Shown here: positions 40,374 through 49,860 of the stretch, piece by piece | Numbering within the stretch: the stretch's first letter is position 1 | How the letters are laid out: each line of letters opens with the position of its first letter | From: CAZVAR01 sp964625225 | Lineage (GTDB): Bacteria > Pseudomonadota > Alphaproteobacteria > JAJUGE01 | Direction of reading: 5' to 3' | Assembly (NCBI GenBank): GCA_964625225.1 | Contig: CAZVAR010000009.1 | Coordinates: 1 to 57,463 of the forward strand | DNA: 57,463 nucleotides | Program-made: the position numbers and the translations under genes | Notes under the pieces: model-generated | What the model was told of the DNA's origin: nothing | Databases searched by the model: none | What the model saw: only the letters and a program-made list of their open reading frames with translations

Positions 40374-41526
40374 AGCCGCGGCCGATCAGCTGCCGGTGGA
40401 TCTGATTGGTGCCTTCCCAGATCTGCGTGATCTTGGCGTCCCGCATCAGCCGCTCGACCCGGTAGTCCTTGATATACCCGTAGCCGCCGTGGAGCTGCAC
40501 CGCATCGGTCGTGATCCGCACCGCGGCGTCGGAGGCGCGCATCTTCAGCAGCGACGCCTCCGGCCCGATATCCTGGACACCGGAGTCCAGCAGACGGACG
40601 ACGTGGTGGAGCCAAGCCTCGCACAGCGCCAGCTCGGCCGCCATGTCGGCCAGCATGAACTGAATGCCCTGGAAGTCGATGATCCGTCGGCCGCTCTGCC
40701 GCCGCTCGTTGATGTAGGCGACCGAGTCCTCGAAGGCCGCGCGGGCGATGCCGAGTGCGTGCGCCGCCACGCTCGGCCGCGACTTGTTTAGCGCGCCGAA
40801 CAGCACCCGCAGCCCGTCCCCGGGCTCGCCGATCAGATTGGCGCGCGGCACGCGGCATCCCTCGAAAGCGATCGCGGCGGTGCTGGAGCCGCGATGTCCC
40901 ATCTTGTCCTCCTTCCGGAGGATCTTGAGGCCCGGCGTTCCCTTCTCGAGCACGAGCACCGAGAGTGCGGCCTTGTCGTCGCCGATCTCCGACCACTTGC
41001 CGAACAGGAGATAGAGATCGGCCACGTCGCCGCTGGTGATGAAGGTCTTGCCGCCGTCGATCCGGATCGAATCGCCCTCCGGCGTGAAGCGCGTGCGCAT
41101 GCCGGTCGCATCGGACCCGGCCGTCGGTTCGGTAATGGCGAGCGCCGCAAGCCCGCCGTCGGCGATCACCGGCAGGAACCGGCGCTTCTGCTCTTCGTTG
41201 CCGAAATCGATCAGCGGTTTGATGCCATGAAAGTTGGTCGCCCAGACGATTCCGGTCGAGGCGCAGGCCTTCGCGATCTCCCGTACGCATTCGATGTAGA
41301 CGGCGAAGGACAGGCCTGCGCCGCCATAGGCTTCGGGAATGAAGATGCGGTTCAGCCCGAGCGCGTTGATCGCGGCGATGTTCTCCCAAGGAAAGCTCGC
41401 CGTCCGGTCCAGCTCGGCCGCGCGCGGCGCGATCTTGTCGCGCGCCAGCGCCCGCACGCTGTCGAGCAGGATCCGCTCGTCCTCCGACAGCGCAATCGCC
41501 CCGTCCAGCCTTTCGAAGATCCGCAC
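40360..41526 (-). CDS. Acyl-CoA dehydrogenase
   Basis: FAD enzyme of the acyl-CoA dehydrogenase family, introducing a 2,3 double bond into an acyl-CoA. It has 388 residues from GTG 41526 (upstream in-frame TTG/other starts up to 41565 are possible). Signatures: IPEAYGGAGLSFAVYIECVR, LAITEPTAGSDATGMRTRFT, and the C-terminal block AVQLHGGYGYIKDYRVERLM then KITQIWEGTNQIHRQLI. The final GTNQIH is typical of the family; Glu in the IWEGT block is the usual catalytic base position. Second gene of an SDR-ACAD pair. Substrate unknown. Confidence 0.9.
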   Translation of the reverse strand: MRIFERLDGAIALSEDERILLDSVRALARDKIAPRAAELDRTASFPWENIAAINALGLNRIFIPEAYGGAGLSFAVYIECVREIAKACASTGIVWATNFHGIKPLIDFGNEEQKRRFLPVIADGGLAALAITEPTAGSDATGMRTRFTPEGDSIRIDGGKTFITSGDVADLYLLFGKWSEIGDDKAALSVLVLEKGTPGLKILRKEDKMGHRGSSTAAIAFEGCRVPRANLIGEPGDGLRVLFGALNKSRPSVAAHALGIARAAFEDSVAYINERRQSGRRIIDFQGIQFMLADMAAELALCEAWLHHVVRLLDSGVQDIGPEASLLKMRASDAAVRITTDAVQLHGGYGYIKDYRVERLMRDAKITQIWEGTNQIHRQLIGRGFIAK

Positions 41527-41542
41527 GGTCGCCCCCGTCCCG

Positions 41543-42289
41543 CTACTGATTGATGCTCTGCGCACCGTCGATGACGATGGTCTCGCCAGTGAGGAACGGC
41601 AGATTCTCGTCGAACAGGGCGGCTACCAGCCGCGCCACCTCGTCTACCGAACCCGGCCGGCCGACCGGGACGCGCTTTTCGAGCCAGGCCAGGAACTTGC
41701 CGGCGTCCCGCGCATCCTTGTTCATGTCGGTCGCGATGAAGCCGGGGGCGACGTTATAGACCCAGATCCGCTTTGGCGCCCACTCGACCGCGAGGCAGCG
41801 CGTGATCGCGCCCACCGCCGCCTTGGAGGCGGCGTAGGCCGTGCCATGCTTCGCCCCGACGCGGTCCCAGAACGACCCGATGTTCACGATCACCCCGCCG
41901 CCCGCTGCGACGAAGTGGGGATGGGCGGCCTGCGCCGCGGCCAGCACCGCCACCGTATTCGTCTCCAGGATCCGCCGCATATCGTCGAGCGGGAAGCTCT
42001 CGCTCGGCCCCATCTCCAGGATGCCGGCATTGTTGACCAGCCCCGCGAGGCCGCCGGCGTCCCGGGCCACCCGGTCCAGCACGGTCCGCAGGCCGGCCGC
42101 GTCCGTCACGTCGCAGCGATAGCCCCGCAATCGCTCCGCCGCGGCCGGGTCGAGCCCGTCCACCGCCGGCGGCTCGCCGCTCCGGGTCAGGCAGGCGACC
42201 CGTCGCCCCCGCCGCGCCAGCTCGCAAGCGATCCCCGCACCGATCCCCCGGCTAGCTCCCGTCACCGCGATCGCGCCCGACCCTGTCAT
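41543..42289 (-). CDS. Short-chain dehydrogenase/reductase
   Basis: NAD(P)-dependent oxidoreductase of the classical SDR type. It has 248 residues from the ATG at 42289 (GAGGTGG four bases upstream). Rossmann motif TGASRGIG (about residues 8-15), LVNNAGILEMGPSE, a serine in IGSFWDRVGAK and the catalytic YAASK (Tyr-x-x-x-Lys) are all present; the C-terminus has FLTGETIVIDGAQS. It precedes the acyl-CoA dehydrogenase by 16 bases and is divergent from a second acyl-CoA dehydrogenase, suggesting a small acyl or alcohol catabolic locus. Confidence 0.92.
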   Translation of the reverse strand: MTGSGAIAVTGASRGIGAGIACELARRGRRVACLTRSGEPPAVDGLDPAAAERLRGYRCDVTDAAGLRTVLDRVARDAGGLAGLVNNAGILEMGPSESFPLDDMRRILETNTVAVLAAAQAAHPHFVAAGGGVIVNIGSFWDRVGAKHGTAYAASKAAVGAITRCLAVEWAPKRIWVYNVAPGFIATDMNKDARDAGKFLAWLEKRVPVGRPGSVDEVARLVAALFDENLPFLTGETIVIDGAQSINQ

Positions 42290-42368
42290 GCCCACCTCGA
42301 CTGCCATGTCCGGCGCGAGCATGACACAATGGCACGGACCGCTCCACGAGGCTTTGCAGGATGACCCC

Positions 42369-43529
42369 ATGACCGCCCGCCCGAACTTCGAGGACTATCT
42401 CCACCGGATCCGTCGCTTCACCCGCGAGCGGCTGATTCCGAACGAGCACCGGCTCGAAGCGGAGGGCCGCATCCCCGAGGAGATCGTGCAGGCGATCCGC
42501 GAGATCGGGCTGTTCGGCATCTCGATTCCGGAGGCTTACGGCGGTCTCGGCTTCACCATGGAGCAGCAGGTCCTGCTGACACTGGAGTTCACCCAGGCAT
42601 CCGCCGTCTATCGTTCGCGCTTCTCGACCACGATCGGCCTTTGCTCCCAGGCGATCCTCGACTTCGGCACCGAGGCGCAGAAGCGCAAATACCTGCCCCG
42701 CATGGCGACCGGCGAGGTCACCGGCGCCTTCGCCCTGACCGAGCCGGAGGCGGGGTCGGACGCCGGCGCGGTGCGGACCCGCGCCGTGCGCGACGGGGAC
42801 TTTTACGTCCTCGACGGCCGCAAGCGGTACATCACCAATGCCCCCGATGCCCAGATGTTCCTGGTGATGGCACGCACCGATCCCGATTCGCCGGGGGCGG
42901 CGGGCGTCTCCGCGTTCGCGGTCGACGCCGACACGCCCGGCATCCGGGTCGGCCCGGTGCCGCGCATGCTGGGCCAAACCGGCAGCACCGCCACCGAGGT
43001 GTTCTTCGAGGGCTGCCGCGTTCCCGCCTCCGCCCTGCTCGGCGGCCACGAAGGCAACGGCCTCAGGGCGGCGCTGCGCGGGATCAATCATGCCCGCACC
43101 CACGTGGCCGCCACCTGCGTCGGCCAGGCGCTGCGCCTGATCGAGGAATCGGTCACCTATGCGACCGGCCGCCGGCAATTCGGCCAGCCGCTCGCGGAGT
43201 TCCAGTTGATCCAGGCCATGCTGGCCGACAGCCGTGCCGAAGCGGCGGCGGCGCGGGCACTGGTGCTCGAATGCGCCCGTGCCTTCGACCGCGGACCGCC
43301 GATCCCCTTTGCCGACATTGCCTGCGCCAAATATTTCGCCTCGGAGATGGTCTGCCGGGTCGCCGATCGGGCCGTGCAGATCCATGGCGGCGCCGGCTAC
43401 ATGGAGTCGAGCGCGGTGGCGCGGCTCTACCGCGACGTCCGCCTGTTCCGGATCTTCGAGGGCGCCTCGCAGATCCAGCAGATCCAGATCGCCCGCGATA
43501 TGCTGCGCAGGGCCGAGGCCCGGGCCTGA
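42369..43529 (+). CDS. Second acyl-CoA dehydrogenase
   Basis: A 386-residue FAD enzyme distinct from the minus-strand copy. Signatures: ISIPEAYGGLGFTMEQQVLL, then FALTEPEAGSDAGAVRTRAV, the mid-domain GQPLAEFQLIQAMLADS, and the C-terminal block QIHGGAGYMESSAVARLYRD then LFRIFEGASQIQQIQIARDM. Here the usual FEGTS is FEGAS. The start ATG at 42369 lies 79 bases from the SDR start, a shared divergent promoter. Substrate unknown. Confidence 0.9.
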   Translation: MTARPNFEDYLHRIRRFTRERLIPNEHRLEAEGRIPEEIVQAIREIGLFGISIPEAYGGLGFTMEQQVLLTLEFTQASAVYRSRFSTTIGLCSQAILDFGTEAQKRKYLPRMATGEVTGAFALTEPEAGSDAGAVRTRAVRDGDFYVLDGRKRYITNAPDAQMFLVMARTDPDSPGAAGVSAFAVDADTPGIRVGPVPRMLGQTGSTATEVFFEGCRVPASALLGGHEGNGLRAALRGINHARTHVAATCVGQALRLIEESVTYATGRRQFGQPLAEFQLIQAMLADSRAEAAAARALVLECARAFDRGPPIPFADIACAKYFASEMVCRVADRAVQIHGGAGYMESSAVARLYRDVRLFRIFEGASQIQQIQIARDMLRRAEARA

Positions 43530-43536
43530 ACCGGCG

Positions 43537-44643
43537 CTAGCCGGACCGGCGGCGGAAACGGCGCCTTGCGCGGGCGGCCCGGTCCAGTTCGGCCGCCACC
43601 CGGGCGATCACCGGCTCCCAGTCACCGGGCCGCGGCTGCCGAAACAGGCGCATGGTCGGATACCATGGGCTCGTTGCGCCCTCGGCGAGCCAGCGCCAAT
43701 CGGCATGGAAGTGCAGCAGCGTCCAGACCGGCTTGCCGAGCGCCCCGGCGAGATGCCCCACCATCGTGTCGGTCGAGATCACGAGGTCCAGCGCAGCGAC
43801 GAGCGCCGCCGTCTCCTCGATCGAGCCGGAATCTTCGTTCGGATTGCGGAATCGCGGCACCGGCCCTCCCCGGTGCAGGTCGTCCCGGCCCGGCCCCCGC
43901 TGGAGACAATGCAGCGCGACCCCCTCGCAGCGGTCCAGTGCGGCGAGCAGCGAAAGCGGCACATTGCGCTCGGGGCGCCACAGGCCGCTCGCCCAGACCA
44001 GGCCGACATTGAGGCAGTCCCCCTCCATCGCCCGCCGCCGAGCGCCGGCGCGCTCCGGATCCGCGGCCAGATACGGCACCTCCGCGGGAATGGTATCGGG
44101 CTGCGTCCGAAACGCATGCGGCAGTTCGAGCGACTCGATCTCGGCGTCGTAGCCGTCCGGGTCCGGCCCATCCTCCAGCGGCACCAGCCGGTCCACGCCG
44201 TCGAGGGTGCGCAGGAGCGGCAGCAGGACCCGAGGCGCCTGCACCGCGACGGCGCGGGCCCGCGCGCGCAACGGCCTTGCGTAGCGCAGGAACTGGATCG
44301 TGTCGCCGAGCCCGTGATAGCAGCGAACCAGAACGTGCCGGCCGTCGAGCGGCCTCCCGTCCCAGACCCATCGAAGGTGCAGCGGCCGGTCGTCGCAGCG
44401 CTCGCCGGCGGCGCGGCGGCGTGCCATGACCCGGTCGCTCTCGCGCCACGCCGCTTCGAACCGGCCCGCGAGCATGTAGCTCATCCATCTCTCGGCGGCG
44501 CCGCGCTCCGGATCGAGGCCGAGCCGCAGGCTCTGATCGAAAAGCGCCACGGCTTCGGCGATTCGCCGTTCGGCATAGCGGGCCAGCGCCCGGTCGAGCA
44601 GCGCTTCGGCGGCCGCCGGCAAGGCGGAAAGGTCGTGTGGCAT
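43537..44643 (-). CDS. TPR protein with glycosyltransferase family 9-like domain
   Basis: A 368-residue protein. The first about 60 residues form one or two TPR-like helix pairs (LDRALARYAERRIAEAVALF). The remainder has a GT-B fold look: GRHVLVRCYHGLGDTIQFLR (about 105-124, a GLGD motif common to GT9/heptosyltransferases), LNVGLVWASGLWRPERNVPL, and IEETAALVAALDLVISTDTM followed by VGHLAGALGKPVWTLLHFHA, the D-T-x-x-x-H-L-A signature of that family. Such genes are often named after TPR only. Possible role in glycosylation of a surface structure. It converges with the acyl-CoA dehydrogenase. Confidence 0.82.
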   Translation of the reverse strand: MPHDLSALPAAAEALLDRALARYAERRIAEAVALFDQSLRLGLDPERGAAERWMSYMLAGRFEAAWRESDRVMARRRAAGERCDDRPLHLRWVWDGRPLDGRHVLVRCYHGLGDTIQFLRYARPLRARARAVAVQAPRVLLPLLRTLDGVDRLVPLEDGPDPDGYDAEIESLELPHAFRTQPDTIPAEVPYLAADPERAGARRRAMEGDCLNVGLVWASGLWRPERNVPLSLLAALDRCEGVALHCLQRGPGRDDLHRGGPVPRFRNPNEDSGSIEETAALVAALDLVISTDTMVGHLAGALGKPVWTLLHFHADWRWLAEGATSPWYPTMRLFRQPRPGDWEPVIARVAAELDRAARARRRFRRRSG

Positions 44644-44741
44644 CGCGCGGCATTTACGGCTGTCCGCCGTGCCGGGTTCCCCTGCGCCCGCCGTCGCCTA
44701 TCATTCACCTTTCATCAGCAGTCCTTAGAGCGGAGGCGCCG

Positions 44742-45380
44742 ATGCCCGAACCGATGACGCCGCAGCCGGACGATGTGCTGCTGATCGTCGATCTGCAGAA
44801 CGATTTCTGCCCCGGCGGTGCGCTCGCAGTACCCGACGGCGACGCCGTGGTGCCGGTCGTGAACCGGATCGCCCGCCGGTTCGCCCACGTCCTGCTGACC
44901 CAGGACTGGCATCCGCCGGACCACCGCTCCTTCGCGTCATCCCACCCCGGCCGGCAGCCGTTCGAGACGGTCCGCTCCGACTATGGCGAGCAGGTGCTGT
45001 GGCCCGACCACTGCGTGCAGGGCACACCCGGGGCCGCGTTCCACCCGGGCCTCGATGTCCCGCACGCGCAATTGGTGATCCGCAAGGGTTTCCGCCGCGA
45101 GATCGACTCCTATTCCGCGTTCCGGGAGAACGACAAGCGTACCCGGACCGGTCTCGCCGGCTATCTGCGCGAGCGGGGCTTCCGTCGCATCGTGCTGGCG
45201 GGTCTCGCGACGGATTTCTGCGTCGCCTGGTCGGCGCTCGATGCGCGTGCCGAGGGTTTCGAGGCCGTGGTCGTCGACGATGCCTGCCGTGCCATCGATC
45301 TCGACGGCTCGCTGGCCCGCGCCAGGGAGTCGATGCTGGCGGCCGGCGTGAGGATCCTCGACTCCGCTGCGATCGCCTGA
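44742..45380 (+). CDS. pncA: Nicotinamidase (PncA-like)
   Basis: Hydrolyses nicotinamide to nicotinate for NAD recycling. From the ATG at 44742 (GGAGG nine bases upstream) it has 212 residues. Catalytic residues by comparison with PncA: D17 in IVDLQNDF, K115 in VIRKGF, C160 in ATDFC. Metal-site residues D55, H57 (QDWHPPDH) and H90 (WPDHC) are all present. It converges with hspQ. NAD metabolism is shared with nadK 10 kb upstream, but there is no operon link. Confidence 0.95.
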   Translation: MPEPMTPQPDDVLLIVDLQNDFCPGGALAVPDGDAVVPVVNRIARRFAHVLLTQDWHPPDHRSFASSHPGRQPFETVRSDYGEQVLWPDHCVQGTPGAAFHPGLDVPHAQLVIRKGFRREIDSYSAFRENDKRTRTGLAGYLRERGFRRIVLAGLATDFCVAWSALDARAEGFEAVVVDDACRAIDLDGSLARARESMLAAGVRILDSAAIA

Positions 45381-45406
45381 CGCCGCACGGCTCCCGGGGC
45401 CGCGGC

Positions 45407-45736
45407 TCAGTTGGCGTGACGCCGCTTCAGTTCGTACTGCCCTCCGCGCAACCCGCCGAAGAACCGTGGCACATCCGGGTGGCGGATCGGCTTGCCGCTA
45501 TCGTCCGGCAACAGGTTCTGCTCCGAGACGTAGGCGACGTAGACCGTCTCCGCGTTCTCGGCGAGGAGATGGTAGAAGGGCTGGTCCTTGCGCGGCCGCA
45601 TCGCCTCCGGGATCGACAGCCACCACTCCTCGGTGTTGCTGAATACCGGATCCACGTCGAAGATGACACCGCGAAACGGATGGATACGGTGCTTCACCAC
45701 TTGGCCGATTCGGAACTTGGCCGTGCGGCCGTACAT
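45407..45736 (-). CDS. hspQ: Heat shock protein HspQ
   Basis: Small hemimethylated-DNA-binding/YccV-type protein, reported to modulate Lon and DnaA in enterobacteria. From the ATG at 45736 (GGGGGAGGGG just upstream) it has 109 residues: AKFRIGQVVKHRIHPFRGVI then FDVDPVFSNTEEWW, YHLLAENAETVYVAYVSEQN and HPDVPRFFGGLRGGQYEL, matching HspQ closely. An upstream TATAGT-like element exists about 30-40 bases before the start, but the promoter is not defined. Confidence 0.92.
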   Translation of the reverse strand: MYGRTAKFRIGQVVKHRIHPFRGVIFDVDPVFSNTEEWWLSIPEAMRPRKDQPFYHLLAENAETVYVAYVSEQNLLPDDSGKPIRHPDVPRFFGGLRGGQYELKRRHAN

Positions 45737-45848
45737 ACTCCCCTCCCCCGGGTCAAACCTCTGCATAGCAGCACTATAATGTAGGCCGCGTCCCGGTCCA
45801 CCGCCCGGGAAAAGCTCACCCCGGGATCGCCGCGGTCAGGTGTTGCGG

Positions 45849-46262
45849 TCAGGTCAGACGCAGCTCGTAGAGCCCCTTCATCAGATAGTCGTGCAGGCGG
45901 ACGCGGTCAGTGATCCGCTCCACCGCACCGCCATTCGGCAGGCTCTGCGCCTGGGCGATCGCGGCATCCCATTCGTTCCTGGCGAATTCGCCGCGGCCGA
46001 TCAGCATCACCGCCCGGAGTTCGTCGCGCGCCGCCGGCGTCAGCTCCGCCACGCGCTCGCGCAGCCGGGTCAGTGCCGGATTGTCCAGAGAGGCATCCAA
46101 CGTGTCGAGATAGTCGGTCTCGGGCGGCATCGCACCGATGCCGTCACCCTTCCGGTGGCCGCGATTGTTCATCTTGTCGAACAGCCGATCCTGCGCCTGC
46201 CTGGCCGCGTCGGCGAGCCTCGCAATCTCGCGAACCGTATCGGCCGAAATGGCATTGAGCAT
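45849..46262 (-). CDS. DUF3775 family protein
   Basis: A 137-residue protein beginning MLNAISADTVREIARLADAA and containing LRERVAELTPAARDELRAVM and IGRGEFARNEWDAAIAQAQS. This is the DUF3775 pattern (a small helical protein with GRGE near its middle), found widely in alphaproteobacteria. Function unknown. It stands alone on the minus strand, 65 bases beyond the amidase stop in transcription direction. Confidence 0.85.
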   Translation of the reverse strand: MLNAISADTVREIARLADAARQAQDRLFDKMNNRGHRKGDGIGAMPPETDYLDTLDASLDNPALTRLRERVAELTPAARDELRAVMLIGRGEFARNEWDAAIAQAQSLPNGGAVERITDRVRLHDYLMKGLYELRLT

Positions 46263-46327
46263 CGAATGCCTCCGTTGGACGGTCCCCAACGAAGAACCGC
46301 GGAGGCGCTTCCGGGTTCGCGTGAGCG

Positions 46328-47737
46328 CTACCAGGCCGGGTCGATCGGCGTCGACAGCCCGCACTGCGCTTCGATCACCTCCGCCGCATCCAGGATCAGA
46401 TCCTCGCGGAAACGGGAGCCGATGAGCTGAACGCCGAGCGGCAGGGCACCCGCCATGCCCACCGGCACCGATGCTGCGGGCAGCCCGAGCAGCGGAACGG
46501 CAACCTGCGTGCGCTGCGCCGTCAGCACCCGCTCCATCTGCTCGCGGCTTGCGGTATCGAAGCCGATCGCAAAGGCCGGCTCGGCGCTCACCTGGGTCAG
46601 CACGAGCGGATAGCGCTCGAGGAACAGCATCCAGGCACGGACATGCCGCGCACGTTCGGCTAGCCCGCGCGCATAACCCTCCAGATCGAGGTCGGGAGCG
46701 CTCTCCGCAAGGAAGCGGACGGCCCGTCGCCCGTCCTCGTCGCACAGCTCATCGATCTGCGAGAGCTGGAGGCGGCGCAGCTCGGTACCGACCAGCGTAC
46801 GCCACAGCTCGGCCGCCGCAGCGACGGAAGGCGGCTCGACCGCCTCCACCCCATAGCCCGCATTCTCGAGTGCCCGCGCCGCCCGGTCGACGGCATCGGC
46901 CACCGCCGGGTGCACGCCCTGCCCGGAAGGGTCGGCGCAGACCGCGACGCGAATCGGCCGAGCCGGCGGCGGACCTTCCAGCGGTGCCGGCACCCACCAG
47001 GGGTCGCGCGGGTCGCGCGCCGCCATCGCCGCGAGCCCGAGCCGCAGGTCGCGCACGCGTCGTGCGAGCGGTCCCTGAACGGACATCATCTGCAGCGTCA
47101 GCGGCCGCTCGGCGGCGAGGCTCGCATTGTAGGCCGGCACCCGCCCGACGGTCGGTCGGATCCCGGCCACGCCGCAGCAATAGGCGGGATAGCGGATCGA
47201 GCCCCCGTAATCGTTGCCGTGGGCAAGTGCCCCGATCCCGGCCGCCAGCGCCGATGCGGCGCCTCCCGGGGAGCCGCCCGGGGTGTGTTCCCTCGACCAG
47301 GGATTGTATGTCCGGCCGCGCAAAGCATTGTCGGTATCCCAGCGCAGCGAGAAGGCCGGGGTGTTGGTGCGCCCCACGATAACGGCTCCGGCTGCCTTCC
47401 AGTTGGCGACCGGCGGGCTGTCGCTCGCCGCGATCATCTCGCGAAAGGCGACGACCCCGTTGGTCGTCGCGCATCCCTCCTGATCGACGTTCTCCTTGAC
47501 TGTCACCGGGACCCCTTGCAGCGGCCCGGATGCTTCGCCGCGCCGGATTGCCGCGTCGGCCGCCTCGGCGGCCTGCAACGCCTGCTCGGCCAGCGGCGCA
47601 GTCACCGCATTGATCTTCGGGTTAACCGCCTCCATCCGCGACAACGCGGCCTCGACCGCCTCCCGGCTCGAGATCCGGCGCGTCCGGATGGCGCGGGCGA
47701 GATCGGCGGCGTCCCACCGCCAAGGGTCATCTGTCAT
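46328..47737 (-). CDS. Amidase (amidase signature family)
   Basis: Hydrolyses an amide or ester; substrate unknown. It has 469 residues. The Ser-Ser-Lys triad motifs are visible: Lys in GVPVTVKENVD (about residue 80), first serine in EHTPGGSPGGAASALAAG (usual GGSSGG is GGSPGG here, the first Ser kept), and the nucleophile serine in HGNDYGGSIRYPAYCCGVAG. The C-terminus has LLGLPAASVPVGMAGALPLG then VQLIGSRFREDLILDAAEVI, typical of the family. It is one of the many paralogous amidases of such bacteria; not GatA, which would keep GGSSGG and partners. Confidence 0.9.
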   Translation of the reverse strand: MTDDPWRWDAADLARAIRTRRISSREAVEAALSRMEAVNPKINAVTAPLAEQALQAAEAADAAIRRGEASGPLQGVPVTVKENVDQEGCATTNGVVAFREMIAASDSPPVANWKAAGAVIVGRTNTPAFSLRWDTDNALRGRTYNPWSREHTPGGSPGGAASALAAGIGALAHGNDYGGSIRYPAYCCGVAGIRPTVGRVPAYNASLAAERPLTLQMMSVQGPLARRVRDLRLGLAAMAARDPRDPWWVPAPLEGPPPARPIRVAVCADPSGQGVHPAVADAVDRAARALENAGYGVEAVEPPSVAAAAELWRTLVGTELRRLQLSQIDELCDEDGRRAVRFLAESAPDLDLEGYARGLAERARHVRAWMLFLERYPLVLTQVSAEPAFAIGFDTASREQMERVLTAQRTQVAVPLLGLPAASVPVGMAGALPLGVQLIGSRFREDLILDAAEVIEAQCGLSTPIDPAW

Positions 47738-48018
47738 CGGATCCGCCCCCGTTCGCCTGTCCGCACCACCGATCGTCCTGCTGCTCCGCCGGCTTGACCG
47801 CAGGCCTGCAACCGCCGCCCTGTCCCGAACCGCAGGCGCGGACGGACCGCCCTACACGGCCGGAGGACCAGGTCCGGATCACCGTAGCGGCCGGCACGCG
47901 GCGCGACAACCGCCCGGCGGCCGAGACCGTCGAAGACCGCGGCCATCGCCACCCGTGCCGGGTACGCCGCCGCGAAATCTTCCTGCGGCCCGAGGCTGCG
48001 CGCCGCGGGCGTTGCGGG

Positions 48019-48684
48019 TCAGATCACCTCGTCCTGCCGCGTCGTCGTCTCGCCGTAGCGGCTGAGCGCCGGCTTCTTGAGGCCGGCATAGAGTCGCTCG
48101 ATACCGGCCACCGTCTCCCGATTCGACCGTTCGAACAGGCTGTTGCCGGCGAGATCGCTTTCGACCAGGAATGGCCCGAAATTCTCGACCTCCAGCACCC
48201 ACACCGCCTGGGCGATGCCGAGCTCCTTCAGCCAATAGGCGTCCCGCACCCGCCGAATGCCGCGCCCGAGCAGCGCGCCGGTACCGTAGCCGACGGTCGT
48301 CCAGTAGACGGCACCGTTCGGAACGAAATGCTCGCGATAGTCGGCCTCCGACATGCCCCCCTTGCCGATGATCACCTTGCACTGCGAGCGCTTCAGGAAC
48401 TCGCCGATCGACCGGCCGAAGCGGAAGCTCGCCGTGGCCGTCACCGCGCCGATGTTGAAGCTGCCGTCCTCGTTGACGCTCGCCGCCGGCGAGCAGTGGA
48501 AGCTGACATTGGTCAGCGCCGCAAGGTCGGTCGGGGGCGGCAGCCCCTCGTCGATCATCTTGCGGTAGAGCCCCTCGCGGCCGGTGTAGACGATTCCGTC
48601 GAGGTAGACGACCGTCCCGATGGCAAGTTCGGCGAGATCCGCCGGCTGGACCGGGGTGCGGAGGCGGACGGTCTGGAGGGTCAT
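48019..48684 (-). CDS. Class I fumarase, beta subunit
   Basis: C-terminal component of a two-subunit iron-sulfur hydro-lyase (fumarate hydratase class I or L-tartrate dehydratase, TtdB-like). From the ATG at 48684 it has 221 residues. VYLDGIVYTGREGLYRKMID, FHCSPAASVNEDGSFNIGAV and IGKGGMSEADYREHFVPNGA are the conserved segments of the beta family. Downstream of the alpha subunit by 120 bases in the same direction, after an SDH-like operon, so interconversion of malate and fumarate is the most likely reaction. Confidence 0.9.
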   Translation of the reverse strand: MTLQTVRLRTPVQPADLAELAIGTVVYLDGIVYTGREGLYRKMIDEGLPPPTDLAALTNVSFHCSPAASVNEDGSFNIGAVTATASFRFGRSIGEFLKRSQCKVIIGKGGMSEADYREHFVPNGAVYWTTVGYGTGALLGRGIRRVRDAYWLKELGIAQAVWVLEVENFGPFLVESDLAGNSLFERSNRETVAGIERLYAGLKKPALSRYGETTTRQDEVI

Positions 48685-48804
48685 GGCGGTAATCCGTAAA
48701 TTGGCGTTCGACTCTTGCACTCCGGAACGGGGTCCGCAGCTTCGGGCTCCGGCCGGTCCGCCCGTCCGAAGCGCGGCACGGGCCGGCCGGCTCCTACCGA
48801 ACCC

Positions 48805-49767
48805 TCAATCCGCCGCGTCGGCATGCGCCGGCATGCCGTATTCCACGCTGTCGCGCCGCAGATAGGGCGTGAACCATTGCGGGTCGGTGCGGTACTCGAT
48901 CCGGCCATCGGCGTGGATGCGCGCGGTCGCGCGGCGGGAGGACAGACAGAAGGCGTGCACGCTCATCGGCATTCCGCCCGTGTGCGTGTAGCCCACCTCG
49001 ATATGGCAATCGACCACCATCGACCTGCCGACGAACCCCATCGGCCCCATCCCGATGTCGTTGCCGATCGCCTGCAGCTCGAGCTCCAGCTCCGCAATCG
49101 CCGGATCCGGATTGCGATCCCCCACGGTCCGCAGGCAAGCGGCCTGCTTGCCGAGTACCATACAGGTGTCCTTCGAGCCCCCCAGGCCGATGCCGACGAT
49201 CGCCGGCTGGCAGGCGAGGCCACGTCGCCCGAACTGCACCATCACGTCGAGGAAGAACCGCTTGATCCCGTCGACCCCGTCACCCGGGAACAGCATGCGG
49301 TAGTCGGTTCCGAACAACCCGCCCTTGTGGACGGTGGTGATGTCGATCCAATCGGCGTCCGGTTCGAAAGACCAGTCGATCTCCGGCGCGTTGATGCCGA
49401 CATTGTTGTCGTTATCCCGGCGCGAGAGCGGGTGCACGCGATTCGGACGCAGCGGAACGTCATGGGTCGCCCGCGCGGTCGCACGCCGCAGCGCCCGCTC
49501 CAGGGCCACGAACCCGCCCTGCACGGCCGCTTCGTTGCCGACCTTGACGTAATAGCGCGGCACGCCGGTATCGGCGCACATGGCACGGCGGTCCTGCTCG
49601 GCCGCCTCCCAGTTCTCGATCATCGAGAGCAGGACGAATTTCGAGAGTTCCTGTTCCTCCCGCTCCGCCATCTGCTTGATGCCGGCCTTGTAATCCTCGG
49701 GGATCTCGATGGCGGCCTTGAACATGAGTTCGTAGGCCGCATCCTCGAGGCTGGCGATCGAAATCAT
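48805..49767 (-). CDS. Class I fumarase, alpha subunit
   Basis: N-terminal, cluster-binding component (TtdA/FumA-N-like). It has 320 residues. Conserved cysteines for the 4Fe-4S cluster are C64 in MCADTGVPRYYVKVG, one in LACQPAIVGIGLGGSKDTCM, and a further one (the C in MVLGKQAACLRTVG or VDCHIEVG). VPLRPNRVHPLSRRDNDNNV and TTVHKGGLFGTDYRMLFPGD also match the family. It follows the sdhA-like gene by 93 bases. The pairing with SDH suggests a local fumarate-succinate-malate module. Confidence 0.92.
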   Translation of the reverse strand: MISIASLEDAAYELMFKAAIEIPEDYKAGIKQMAEREEQELSKFVLLSMIENWEAAEQDRRAMCADTGVPRYYVKVGNEAAVQGGFVALERALRRATARATHDVPLRPNRVHPLSRRDNDNNVGINAPEIDWSFEPDADWIDITTVHKGGLFGTDYRMLFPGDGVDGIKRFFLDVMVQFGRRGLACQPAIVGIGLGGSKDTCMVLGKQAACLRTVGDRNPDPAIAELELELQAIGNDIGMGPMGFVGRSMVVDCHIEVGYTHTGGMPMSVHAFCLSSRRATARIHADGRIEYRTDPQWFTPYLRRDSVEYGMPAHADAAD

Positions 49768-49860
49768 GGTCCGCTCCGCTGGTCCCCTGGAGCGCGGGTC
49801 GACAGACCCGCAATACGGTTCGGCGCGAAAGCCGCGGATCCGAGGATCCGCACTCCAACT

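Noticed and set aside
47738..48018. A small gene between the amidase and the fumarase beta gene
   Set aside because: Short open frames exist, but with biased Arg/Gly composition and no ribosome site or family resemblance.
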